The notes below the pieces were generated by a model. The model saw only the letters and a program-made list of their open reading frames with translations. It had not been told where the DNA came from and searched no databases. From Pseudomonadota bacterium (GTDB lineage Bacteria > Myxococcota_A > Polyangia > Polyangiales > Polyangiaceae), in contig JAEYWK010000272.1 in assembly GCA_023431345.1 (NCBI GenBank), positions 62,001-126,000 on the forward strand: 64,000 nucleotides of DNA, in the 5' to 3' direction. Shown here in pieces: positions 24,445 through 32,997 of the stretch (positions are counted from its first letter, which is position 1; each line of letters opens with the position of its first letter). The position numbers and the translations under genes are program-made.

Positions 24445-25950
24445 ATGCGACCGCGGAAGGTGCTGTTCGGGTGGCTGGGGGTAGCCGTTGCTTTCGGCTA
24501 CGCCCGCCCCGCGCGCGCCTACGAAGCCGAGGTCGACGCCTCCATCGAGGCTCAGTACTACACGCTGTCGAGCCCGTGGGGCTCGCCGGAGGTGCGCTAC
24601 CGGCGCTACACCGAGACGCTGGGCTTGTCGGTGTGGAACATCCAAGGTCAAACGGATCCGCGCGGCTCGCGGCTGAGCTTCCAGTCACGCATGCGGCTCG
24701 ACGCCGATTTCGGTCAAAGCTCGGCCGAGCGCCGGCTGATGAGCTCGACCTACGTCCCGGGCTTGGCCGAAGCGCCGCTCGATTTGATGTACGCCTACCT
24801 CGAAGGTGAGCGCTACGCCGGCGGCTACCTCGGCTTCCGACTGGGGCGTCAATACGTGTTCGATACGCTCGGCTTTTGGTCGTTCGACGGCGGCCTCGTG
24901 TCGCTGAGCACGCCCGCGGACCTCTACTTCGAGGCCTACGCCGGCTTCGAGCAGCGCGGCGGCGGCATGCCGACGTTCGGTACGAGGCGCTTCGAAGCGC
25001 AGGGCGTTTACCGCGGCGATCGCTACGGCTTCGACGGCAGCTACTACCCGTCGTTCTTGGACGAGTCCGCGCTCGCGCCAGCGGCGGGCCTGGCCGTGGA
25101 GGCGTCGGCGCTGGGCGTCCTCCACTCGCGGCTCAGCTATCGCAAGGTGATCAACCGCGACACCGTCAATGTCTCGCCGTTCGTCGACGCGGCAGGGGGG
25201 CAGCTATTCTTGTCGGGTGACCGCACGTCGAGCGAGCGGCTCGGCTACTCGCTGCGCGTCGACTCGAGCCAGGTCGGCGCCATCAACGCCTCGGTCGTGT
25301 ACGACTTCTACAGCCAGATTTTCAGCGAGTACGCCGCCAGCGCCGACGCTTACCTGTCGTCTCGCGTGACCACGGGGGTGCGCTTCGAGCGTTACACGCC
25401 CACGTTCGACGGCGATTCCATCTTCAATTGGTTCGCGCGCTCACCCACCACGAGCGCCATCGCTCGCGCCGACGTGCGCTTCTCGCGCCGCCTGCAAGCC
25501 ACCGTCGACGGCGGAGTGCGCTGGTTCGAGACCGAGGGCGAGCCGTCGAGCTACGCGGGGCAGCCCGACGTCGAGCACACCGGGCGCCTGTTCGACGTCT
25601 CGATCGACGCCGGCGCGCGCTACGACTACGGCAAGGGCAGCGTGGCGCTGCGCGGCGGCGGCGAAACCGGCGAGCGCGGGCATCGGCTGGGGGGAGACGT
25701 CACCGGCCGACGCCGCTTCGGATCGCGTTACGACGGCCTCGTCGTGCTGTCGCTGTGGGATTGGTCGGACGCCCTACGCCGCGACCGCGACGCCACGAGC
25801 TTCGGCTACGTCGTGGGTGCCGGCTTCACTCCGGGTCCCAGCTTCTTCACGCGCTCGCGCTTCGGGGTCGAGCTCGAGCACGAGATGAACCGCTTGGTGG
25901 GGCAGCGCTTCCGCGCGCTGCTCACGCTCGACCTGACGGTGCTGAAATGA
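24445..25950 (+). CDS. Outer-membrane beta-barrel protein of the cytochrome cluster
   Basis: ATG 24445 gives 501 residues with a signal peptide ending ARPARA. Everything after it is alternating beta-strand sequence with many Tyr/Phe girdle residues (YLGFRLGRQYVFDTLGFW, YGFDGSYYPSFL), ending LLTLDLTVLK. There are no cysteines, so it carries no haem itself. It overlaps the multihaem cytochrome gene by ATGA, the arrangement of porin-cytochrome (MtrB/OmbB-like) electron conduits. Homology to MtrB is not evident by eye, so a conduit role is inferred only from context. It is 42 bp after pilQ and may be read with the pil operon. Confidence 0.65.
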   Translation: MRPRKVLFGWLGVAVAFGYARPARAYEAEVDASIEAQYYTLSSPWGSPEVRYRRYTETLGLSVWNIQGQTDPRGSRLSFQSRMRLDADFGQSSAERRLMSSTYVPGLAEAPLDLMYAYLEGERYAGGYLGFRLGRQYVFDTLGFWSFDGGLVSLSTPADLYFEAYAGFEQRGGGMPTFGTRRFEAQGVYRGDRYGFDGSYYPSFLDESALAPAAGLAVEASALGVLHSRLSYRKVINRDTVNVSPFVDAAGGQLFLSGDRTSSERLGYSLRVDSSQVGAINASVVYDFYSQIFSEYAASADAYLSSRVTTGVRFERYTPTFDGDSIFNWFARSPTTSAIARADVRFSRRLQATVDGGVRWFETEGEPSSYAGQPDVEHTGRLFDVSIDAGARYDYGKGSVALRGGGETGERGHRLGGDVTGRRRFGSRYDGLVVLSLWDWSDALRRDRDATSFGYVVGAGFTPGPSFFTRSRFGVELEHEMNRLVGQRFRALLTLDLTVLK

Positions 25951-27296
25951 GCAGCCGCGCGGACCTGCTGCTGCTGATGTCGCTGCTCGCCGCGTTCGTC
26001 GCGTGGTGCTCCGGGCGCCCGGTCTTGGCGGATGGCCGCGCGCTGCAGGTCAGCGGCGCGAGCCCGTTCGACTTCGATGAGGTGCCGCTCGCCTTCAGGC
26101 CGCCCGGCTCTTTCGTCGACGACGACGGCCCCAGCCCCGTCGTGTTCCCCGAGCAAGCGCTGCCGCTCCGCTTCAACCACAAGAAGCACGTGAAGGAGCT
26201 GGGGGTGGCCTGCGTGACCTGCCACGCTGCCGCCAAGACCAGCGTCAAGGCCGCGGACTCGCTGCTGCCTCCCGCCACGCGCTGCGACGGCTGCCATGGC
26301 ACGAGCCACCGCGACCTCTCCGCCGTCACCAGCGACGAGCCGCGCCCGCTGGGCCAGTGCGCCTTCTGTCACATTGGCTACGACGCCACCCGCCCCAACG
26401 TCGTCGCGCGGGTGGTCTTGCCCAAGCCCAACTTGCGCTTCGACCACCAGAAGCACGTCACCGGCCTCGGTATGGATTGCGCGCGCTGCCACGGTAAGGT
26501 CGACGAGGTCGGCGTCGCCACGCGCGACCAGCTCCCGCGCATGAAAGAGTGCGTCACGTGTCACGTGCTCGGCTCGCGCGACGTGGGCGAGCCGCGCCCC
26601 GGTAAGGCATCCGGCGCCTGCGCGACGTGTCACCTCACGGAGGCGAGCGGCGTGATGACGACCAGCTTCGCGAGCGGCAAAATGCTTCCGCCGCCCTGGC
26701 TGAACAACGCCGGCCATGGGTCTGATTTCATCGAGCGCCACAAGCACGTCGCCGGAGTCGACAGCCGCTTCTGTGCCAATTGTCACCAGGAGCGGTTCTG
26801 CGTCGGCTGCCACGACGGCAAGGTTCGACCGCGCAAAATCCACCCCAACGATTTCCTCAGCCAGCACCCGATCGCGGCCCGGCAGAACAATCCTCGCTGC
26901 AGCAGCTGCCACCAGCAGCAGTCATTTTGCCTCACTTGTCACCAGCGAGCAGGGGTGGCCATGTCGGGGCCGGCTGGCAACTTCGCGAATCGCGGTCGAT
27001 TTCACCCGCCCAAGGCCATTTGGACCGACGGAGGCCGCAGCCCGGGCCATCATGCCTGGGAAGCGCAGCGCAACTTGAGCGCGTGCGTGAGCTGCCATCA
27101 GGAGCGCGACTGCGCCATGTGTCACGCCACTCGCGGCGTCGGGGGGCGCGGGCCGAGCCTGATGGGTAAGGGGCGGGGCGTGAATCCTCACCCGGTGGGC
27201 TTTCTGGGCCGCTGCCGCCAGGCCCTGCGGCAGAACGCGCGGCCGTGCCTGACTTGCCACACCGCAAACGATCCGGAGCTGCTGAAATGCCGTTGA
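25947..27296 (+). CDS. Tridecahaem cytochrome c (cytochrome c3-like family)
   Basis: The 449-residue exported protein has a signal peptide (residues 1-30, ending PVLADG) and 13 CxxCH haem motifs: CVTCH, CDGCH, CAFCH, CARCH, CVTCH, CATCH, CANCH, CVGCH, CSSCH, CLTCH, CVSCH, CAMCH and CLTCH. LRFNHKKHVKELG and LRFDHQKHVTGLG provide distal His ligands as in c3-type cytochromes. It should be a periplasmic or surface electron carrier. Its start overlaps the barrel gene stop, so the two are coupled. No quinol oxidase or reductase gene is adjacent, so the redox partner is unknown. Between motifs 6 and 7 is a 40-residue haem-free segment. Confidence 0.9.
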   Translation: MSSRADLLLLMSLLAAFVAWCSGRPVLADGRALQVSGASPFDFDEVPLAFRPPGSFVDDDGPSPVVFPEQALPLRFNHKKHVKELGVACVTCHAAAKTSVKAADSLLPPATRCDGCHGTSHRDLSAVTSDEPRPLGQCAFCHIGYDATRPNVVARVVLPKPNLRFDHQKHVTGLGMDCARCHGKVDEVGVATRDQLPRMKECVTCHVLGSRDVGEPRPGKASGACATCHLTEASGVMTTSFASGKMLPPPWLNNAGHGSDFIERHKHVAGVDSRFCANCHQERFCVGCHDGKVRPRKIHPNDFLSQHPIAARQNNPRCSSCHQQQSFCLTCHQRAGVAMSGPAGNFANRGRFHPPKAIWTDGGRSPGHHAWEAQRNLSACVSCHQERDCAMCHATRGVGGRGPSLMGKGRGVNPHPVGFLGRCRQALRQNARPCLTCHTANDPELLKCR

Positions 27297-27401
27297 TTCG
27301 GGAGCGAAATGGCAAAGAGGTGCCAAAGCGCTTGCCGACCCCTTCTGCTGGCGGGTATAGCGGCAAGGGCTACGTTTGCTCATGCTTCGAGGAGGCCCTC
27401 C

Positions 27402-27656
27402 GTGAAGGAGCTCGTCCGCTACCTGTTCGAGAATCTGTACTTCGACTTTCAAGGCGACATCTCTGTCGACAAGGTGCGGGACTTTCTCCGCGAAGACGAC
27501 AGTCGCGAGGCGAGGCAGCTCCTCTCGAAGATCATCGAAGAAAAGGGGGTCGACGACCTCCTCATCACCTTGGCCGACGTGCTGAAGGACCACATCCGTA
27601 CGGGTGTGAGCGAGCAGAACATCCGCGATCAGCTGTCGACCTACTCCGAGAGCTGA
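27402..27656 (+). CDS. Small soluble protein, unknown
   Basis: GTG 27402 has an ideal ribosome-binding site (GGAGG 27391-27395, spacing 6), which rejects the longer reading from 27309. The 84-residue product is charged and helical (VKELVRYLFENLYFDF, then EARQLLSKIIEEKGVDDLL and LADVLKDHIRTG). It has no signal peptide, no membrane segment and no cysteine. No family is recognised. It sits between the cytochrome and the lipoprotein genes on the same strand. Its stop (TGA) overlaps the CTG proposed as the next start. It might be a cytoplasmic regulator of the cluster, but nothing in the sequence proves this. Confidence 0.55.
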   Translation: MKELVRYLFENLYFDFQGDISVDKVRDFLREDDSREARQLLSKIIEEKGVDDLLITLADVLKDHIRTGVSEQNIRDQLSTYSES

Positions 27657-28696
27657 TCCCGGCCGTCGCCCTGTTGTGCTTGGCCACCGGCTGTGACGTG
27701 GCCAAGCCGGACGTGGCGCGGGCATCGGGGCCCGACGTGCGTTTGCTGGCGATGTATCCGGCGGACGGGTGCGGCGCCGGTCCCGATCCGAGCTGCACGG
27801 TGCCGACGAACCTGACGGTAGCGCTGCGCTTCGACCGTTTCCTCGACCCGAGCACGGTGAATCGACAGGCGCTCCGCGTTTACACTGGCGATCCCGACAA
27901 GGTGGGGCAGGTCTCGTTCGAGGTCGACTACGATCCCGTCGAGCGCGTGGTCGAGTTCCGGCTGCCCGATGGCGCGGAGCTGCAGCCTCGCGCCCTCTAT
28001 CAGCTGGAGCTACTGGCGCCGGAGGCAGACGACGCCTTCGGCATTCGGGCGTTCGATGGGGCGCCGCTGCGCGAGCGGGGGCTGCCGCTGCGTACGAGCT
28101 TCATGACCGCAGATGGGCCCGCGGAGCGACCGCGCATCGACCCGCCGAGCTGCGCCGAGATCGTGGAGCGCATTTTCGAGCAGGACGTGGGGGGCTGCGC
28201 CGGCGGCAACTGCCATGCCGCCTTCGCGAACCACTTCGGCGCGGCTCCGCACGGCCTCTGGCTCGAGGGTCGAAGAAACTTCGCCGCGACCGCTATCGGC
28301 AAGATCGCCCGCCAGACCGAGACCGGCGACAGCTCCGGCGGGGTGGGCCTCGAGAGTAGCCCCCGCTTCGGCGTGCAGATGCCGCTGGTGGCGCCTCGAA
28401 ACCCAGGTAACAGCTACCTGCTCTACAAATTGCTGCGAAATCCGGGGAACTACGAGGGCTGCAGCGCGACGGCGACGTCGCCCAACTGCGACGAGCCGGT
28501 CGACCCGTGCGCGTCGTCGCACCCGGTGTTGCCGCTGGCCGACGGCGAGTGCGTGGCGCCGCCCGCGGAGGAGCTCACGCGGCTGCGCGAATGGTTCGTG
28601 CGCGGAGAGCCGATGCCGCTCGTCGGCAGCATCGGGCTCACGAGCTTGCGAGACGTCTCCCGGTTCATCGCCGCCGGCGCTCGCTGCAGCGATTGA
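27653..28696 (+). CDS. Lipoprotein with Ig-like domain and atypical CX4CH motif
   Basis: The reading frame has no ATG, GTG or TTG that fits; CTG 27653, overlapping the previous stop as CTGA, is the best start. It gives a 347-residue lipoprotein with lipobox LATGC (Cys14). Residues about 25-145 resemble a bacterial SbsA-type Ig domain (VRLLAMYPADG, LRFDRFLDPSTVN). The centre has CAGGNCH (Cys182, Cys187, His188), a CX4CH pattern that can bind haem c in a few cytochromes, and NPGNSYLLYKLLRNPGN, a phrase typical of planctomycete-type cytochrome proteins. With the 13-haem cytochrome upstream, a surface electron-transfer role is plausible. Whether haem is really bound is open. Confidence 0.6.
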   Translation: MIPAVALLCLATGCDVAKPDVARASGPDVRLLAMYPADGCGAGPDPSCTVPTNLTVALRFDRFLDPSTVNRQALRVYTGDPDKVGQVSFEVDYDPVERVVEFRLPDGAELQPRALYQLELLAPEADDAFGIRAFDGAPLRERGLPLRTSFMTADGPAERPRIDPPSCAEIVERIFEQDVGGCAGGNCHAAFANHFGAAPHGLWLEGRRNFAATAIGKIARQTETGDSSGGVGLESSPRFGVQMPLVAPRNPGNSYLLYKLLRNPGNYEGCSATATSPNCDEPVDPCASSHPVLPLADGECVAPPAEELTRLREWFVRGEPMPLVGSIGLTSLRDVSRFIAAGARCSD

Positions 28697-28749
28697 TCCG
28701 TCCGCAGACGGGTGAAGCCCGCGCCCGTCGCCGGGGGCTGCCATCCGCG

Positions 28750-28778
28750 TTGACAAAACTCGCAAAATTGCCCATAAT
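28750..28778 (+). promoter_or_regulatory. Near-consensus sigma70 promoter of the kinase/sigma54 regulator
   Basis: TTGACA (28750-28755), a 17-nt spacer, then CATAAT (28773-28778). This is the best sigma70 match in the window. Transcription should begin about 7 nt later at 28785-28786, which is the ATG itself, predicting a leaderless mRNA for that start. Confidence 0.7.
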
Positions 28779-28785
28779 TTGGGGT

Positions 28786-31700
28786 ATGGGTGGGTCGGAA
28801 AAGTTGCCAACTATGTTGCCAGTTCCGGGCGAGCCGCTGCGGGCGTCGCGGTTGCTCGGGGGCGGGGCGACCAGCCGGGTGCTGCTGGTCGAGCGCGGGG
28901 GGGCACCCGCGGTCGCCAAAATCGGGCGTGATGTGAGCCAACGCCTGCGATTTGCCGACGAAGCCGAGCGACTGTGCTGGGTGGATTCGCCGTGGGTGGC
29001 GCCGCTGCTCGACGTGACCCACCTGTCCGAGCCCGCGGCGCTGTTCGGCGACCGCTTCGAGCACGGAGCTCCCGTGCTGATCTTCGCTTGGGAAGAGGGA
29101 CGGTCTCTGGCCGAGGTCGCTCGTGACGCTTCCCCCGCCATGCGGCAGGAGCTCGCGCTGACGGTAGCGCGCGATCTCGGCGCCGCGCTTTCCGACCTGC
29201 ACGGGGTCGGGTCCGCTCACGGCGACATCAAGCCGCAGAACATCGTCCTCGCCGCAGGCGGCGCCCGCCTCATCGATTTCGGGCTCTCTGGCGACGCCTC
29301 CGCCGAGGGCGCGACGGGCGGCACCCGTCGCTACCTAGCGCCCGAGGTCACTTCGGGCGGCGGCGCGAGTGACGCGCGACGGCGCGACCTGTTCGCGCTG
29401 GGGGTGGTGCTGGCGGAGCTGCTGCTGCCGGGCGTGGCTCCCGAGCGGGCGCGCGCGCTGCTCCCGGACAGCGGCGTGATCGCGGGCGTCGCGCGGGCGC
29501 TGCTCCAAGTCGCGCCGAGCGCGCGCCCGTCCGCGGCCTGGGTATCGTCACGTGTGCGCGAGGCGGGCTTCGCGTCGGCCGTGGACGGGGCGCGCGCGGT
29601 GCGGCGCGCCTACCGCTTCGCGCGCCGACGCGAGCTGCTGGAGGCCGCGAAGGCGGCGCGCGTCGAGCTCTCACTCGGCCCGATCGCGACGGAGATTTTG
29701 GCGCCCGTGCTCGAGCTCCTCACGAAAGTTCGCGGCCTCCGGGGGCACGCGCCGAGCGGCGCGGCGGCGCTGAGCGGGCTCGACGCGCTCGGCCAGTCGC
29801 GCTTCCTCGTCGCCCTCGTCGGAGTAGGCGCCTCGTCCTGGCCGCGCTTGCCGCAGACCTGCGACGATGAGCTGCTCGAGCGCGCGCTCGCCGCCACCGC
29901 CCGTCGCCCGCCCGGCGCGCTCGGCTTGCTCGATTTCGAGGCCGCAGCGCGCACGGAGCCCGGCGAGCTCGCGAGCGAGCCTTTGGAGATCGCGCTCGCG
30001 CTGCGTGAGCCCGGCGTGAGCGAAGCGACACTCGACGCTGCCGAACGGCTGGTCCGCGCGGGGGCCGCTCCGAGCGCGCTGCTGCGCGAGCTGTCACGGG
30101 TCCTGCGGCTGCGCGGCGAGCTCGGGCGCGCCGTGGCGCTGCTCGAGCCGCTGGCGTCGAGCGAGGCGGCGGTGGAGCTGGCGGAGCTGTGGCGTCGCGC
30201 GGGTGACCTGCCGCGCGCGCTGGGCATGCTCGATGAGTTGCCTGACCTGCCCGACGCGCTCGCGGCCCGCGCGGCGGCGCTGCGAGCGCGCGCCGCGCTC
30301 GACCAAGGCCGCCTCGACGAAGCCGCGGCGCTGCTCGTCGCGCGGCCGGAGTCGCCGCAGGTGGCGGAGTGTTTGTCGCTTTTGGCGCTGCGCCGCGCCG
30401 AGCACGTCGAGGCGCGGCGCCACGCCGAGCGCGCGCGGCTCTTGGCTCGCAGCGACGAGCAACGCGCGCGCGCGGAGTCGCTGTTCGGCATGTTGGCGCT
30501 CGCGCTCGGCCAACCCGAGGCGGCACAAGCGGCGTTCCGCGCGTCGTGCGAGTTCGCGGCGCGCGCCGGCGCGGTGCTGGAGGAGGCGACGTACGCAACG
30601 GGCGTGGCCGCCGCCGCCGCCAACGTGGGCGATTTGGGCGAAGCGCTGGCGGCGGCGCGCCGCTCGCTGCTGCTCTTCGAGCACTTGGGGCGCGGCGCCG
30701 AAGCCGCGCGCGCGGTGCTCTCGATCGCGGCCGCCTACGCCGCGGCGGGCGCGACGCTCGACGCTCGCGCCGCCGCCGAGGAGGCGATCTCTCGCGCGAA
30801 GCAGTCGGGTGACCCTCGCTGCCGCGCGTACGCGCACCTGGTGCTCTGCGACGTCGCCGCCGACGACGCGCAGGCTCTCGAGCACGTGCAGCGCGCGCGC
30901 TCACTGCTCGCGGCCGACGCCGATGACGAGCTGCGCTGCCACGCCCGCGTGCTCGAGCACGGAGGTGGGGTAGATCTGGTCGCGGCCGACGGGCTCGCTC
31001 GTCGCTCCGGCGCCGCGGTGGACGCGCGCCTCGAGTGGTGGGCCGCGCGTGCTCAGCGGCTCGCAGCGCGGCCGAGCAACGAGCGCGGCGAGGCGGTCTT
31101 GATGGAGCTTACGGGCCTGTCGCGCGTGAAGAGTCCGGTGGCGGTGCGAGGGCCGGCGCTGCTCGCGGGCGCGAAGCTCGCGGCCCAGCTCGGCGACGGG
31201 GCGACGGCCCGGCATTTCACCGAAGGCGTCGCGGAGGCGGCCCGTGAGCTGCTGCGCCGCGTGCCCGACGAGCTGCGCCCGGCGGTGCTGGCGCTGCCCT
31301 GGCTGGCTCGCGCGCAGGAAGGTCAGCTGAGCGGCCCTGGCTTCACGCCCGAGCAGCTGGCCGACGTCGAAGCGTTGGTGCGCGCGCTCGGCCACCGCGA
31401 GCGCTTGCGACCGCTGCTCGACCAGGTGCTCGACGCGCTCGTGCTGTGGACCGGCGTCGAGCGAGGGCTGCTCTTGCTGCGGGCCCCCAACGGCCACCTA
31501 CGCCCCCGCGCCGCGCGCAACATCGGCAAGCACGACCTGAGCGGCGTGCAGCTCGAGCTCAGCACGTCGCTGGCCGAGCGCGCGCTCCAAGAGGGCAAGC
31601 CCGTCGTGGCGGTCGACGCGGCCGGGGATCTGCCGGAGGTGCACGAGAGCGTGCACGCGCTCAAGCTGCGTAGCGTGCTGGCGGTGCCGCTGGTGGCGCG

Positions 31701-32913
31701 GGGCGAGCCCCTCGGCGTCGTCTATTTGGACGATCGCGTGCGTCGCGGCGCGTTCGGTGCGCGCGAGCTGTCGTGGGTCACGCTGGTCGCGACGCTGGCG
31801 GCGCTCGCGATCGCCGACGCGCGCGACCAGCTGCTGTTGCGCCGCGCCGCGCGCCGCGCCCAGCGCGCGACCCAGCGCTTGGACGCGCAGCTGTCGCAGC
31901 GAGAAGCCGAGCTCGATCTGGCGGAGCGCGAGCTGTCGCGCGTGCGAGATGGCCGCGAAACGCGCTTCCCGTACGACGAGATCGTGGGCAAGAGCGACGC
32001 CCTGCGCAGCATGCTGCAAATCGTGGATCGCGTGACGGCGACGGAGGTGCCCGTGCTGCTGCTCGGCGAGTCCGGCAGCGGCAAAGAGCTGGTGGCGCGC
32101 GCCATTCACCAGAACGGCTCGCGCGGTCGCGGCCCGTTCGTGTCCGAGAACTGCGCCGCGATCCCGGAGCCGCTGCTCGAGTCCACGCTGTTCGGCCACG
32201 TACGCGGGGCGTTCACCGGCGCTCAGCGCGCACGCTCCGGGCTGTTCGAGGTCGCCGATCGCGGCACGCTGTTCCTCGACGAGATCGGGGAGATGAGCTT
32301 GGGCATGCAGACCAAGCTGCTGCGGGCGTTGCAGAACGGCGAGGTGCGGCCGGTGGGCTCGGAGACGGTGCGCCACGTCGACGTGCGCGTGATCGCGGCC
32401 ACGCACCGCGATCTGTCTGCGCTCGTCGCCGCGGGCCGCTTCCGTGAAGATCTGTTCTATCGCCTGAACGTGATCAGCGTGCGCGTGCCCCCGCTGCGCG
32501 AGCGCTTCGGCGACGTGAGCTTGCTGGTGCAGCATTTCCTGAGGCTTCACGCCGCCGGGCGCAAGGTCACCCTCGAGCGGGCGGCGCTCGACGCGCTGGC
32601 GGCGTTCCCCTGGCCGGGCAACGTGCGCCAGCTCGAGAACGAGGTGCGGCGTGCGCTAGTGCTGGGCGACGATCTGATTCGGCTCGAGCACCTCAGCCGC
32701 GACGTGGCGCAGGCCTCCCGGGCCGGCCGCGCCCGCGACGAGTTCGATCTGCGCGGGCGCGTCGACGCGTTGGAGGCCGATCTGGTGCGGGCGGCGCTGC
32801 GCCGCACCGAGGGGAACCAGACGCGCGCCGCGGAGCTGCTCGGCCTGTCGCGCTTCGGCCTTCAAAAAATGATGAAGCGCCTCCAGATCCGGCAGGAGCG
32901 CAGCGACGCCTGA
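28786..32913 (+). CDS. Ser/Thr kinase-TPR-GAF-sigma54 AAA+ activator fusion
   Basis: A 1375-residue cytoplasmic regulator; ATG 28813 is an alternative start. Domains in order: kinase (about 18-270) with Gly-loop LGGGATSR, Lys45, HGDIKPQN (Arg of HRD replaced by Gly), DFGLSG and APE; an Ala/Arg/Leu-rich helical TPR-like region (about 290-850); GAF (about 860-1010); AAA+ sigma54-activation domain with GESGSGKE (about 1093), GAFTGA (about 1140) and LFLDEIGEM (about 1162); and a C-terminal Fis-type helix-turn-helix (NQTRAAELLGLSRFGLQKMM). GAFTGA is intact, so contact with sigma54 is expected. The target genes are unknown; a candidate sigma54 promoter lies 10 kb away. Confidence 0.92.
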   Translation: MGGSEKLPTMLPVPGEPLRASRLLGGGATSRVLLVERGGAPAVAKIGRDVSQRLRFADEAERLCWVDSPWVAPLLDVTHLSEPAALFGDRFEHGAPVLIFAWEEGRSLAEVARDASPAMRQELALTVARDLGAALSDLHGVGSAHGDIKPQNIVLAAGGARLIDFGLSGDASAEGATGGTRRYLAPEVTSGGGASDARRRDLFALGVVLAELLLPGVAPERARALLPDSGVIAGVARALLQVAPSARPSAAWVSSRVREAGFASAVDGARAVRRAYRFARRRELLEAAKAARVELSLGPIATEILAPVLELLTKVRGLRGHAPSGAAALSGLDALGQSRFLVALVGVGASSWPRLPQTCDDELLERALAATARRPPGALGLLDFEAAARTEPGELASEPLEIALALREPGVSEATLDAAERLVRAGAAPSALLRELSRVLRLRGELGRAVALLEPLASSEAAVELAELWRRAGDLPRALGMLDELPDLPDALAARAAALRARAALDQGRLDEAAALLVARPESPQVAECLSLLALRRAEHVEARRHAERARLLARSDEQRARAESLFGMLALALGQPEAAQAAFRASCEFAARAGAVLEEATYATGVAAAAANVGDLGEALAAARRSLLLFEHLGRGAEAARAVLSIAAAYAAAGATLDARAAAEEAISRAKQSGDPRCRAYAHLVLCDVAADDAQALEHVQRARSLLAADADDELRCHARVLEHGGGVDLVAADGLARRSGAAVDARLEWWAARAQRLAARPSNERGEAVLMELTGLSRVKSPVAVRGPALLAGAKLAAQLGDGATARHFTEGVAEAARELLRRVPDELRPAVLALPWLARAQEGQLSGPGFTPEQLADVEALVRALGHRERLRPLLDQVLDALVLWTGVERGLLLLRAPNGHLRPRAARNIGKHDLSGVQLELSTSLAERALQEGKPVVAVDAAGDLPEVHESVHALKLRSVLAVPLVARGEPLGVVYLDDRVRRGAFGARELSWVTLVATLAALAIADARDQLLLRRAARRAQRATQRLDAQLSQREAELDLAERELSRVRDGRETRFPYDEIVGKSDALRSMLQIVDRVTATEVPVLLLGESGSGKELVARAIHQNGSRGRGPFVSENCAAIPEPLLESTLFGHVRGAFTGAQRARSGLFEVADRGTLFLDEIGEMSLGMQTKLLRALQNGEVRPVGSETVRHVDVRVIAATHRDLSALVAAGRFREDLFYRLNVISVRVPPLRERFGDVSLLVQHFLRLHAAGRKVTLERAALDALAAFPWPGNVRQLENEVRRALVLGDDLIRLEHLSRDVAQASRAGRARDEFDLRGRVDALEADLVRAALRRTEGNQTRAAELLGLSRFGLQKMMKRLQIRQERSDA

Positions 32914-32947
32914 GCCGAATTTTTGCGTGCGTTGGGGCGGATTGGCG

Positions 32948-32995
32948 GTGAAAGCGGCTTTACCCCGTGGCGGTAACGAGCTACCGAGGCGTTAC
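32948..32995. promoter_or_regulatory. Two dyads directly upstream of dam
   Basis: AAAGCGGCTTT (32951-32961) is an 11-bp odd palindrome flanked by GGTG and ACC. GTAACG (32973-32978) and CGTTAC (32990-32995) form a second inverted repeat ending 2 bp before ATG 32998. CGGTA/TACCG is an alternative overlapping dyad. Position suggests an operator controlling the methylase. Confidence 0.4.
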
Positions 32996-32997
32996 TC

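Noticed and set aside
24445..25950. Calling the barrel MtrB or OmbB
   Set aside because: Context suggests a conduit, but no recognisable MtrB motif was seen, so no symbol was given.
27309..27401. Longer N-terminus (start at 27309) for the small protein
   Set aside because: GTG 27402 has GGAGG at ideal spacing, while the upstream part is basic low-quality sequence without an RBS.
27430..27465. ENLYF-like stretch recalling a TEV protease site
   Set aside because: The sequence reads ENLYFDFQGD, so the site is not matched. It is ordinary coding sequence of the 84-residue protein.
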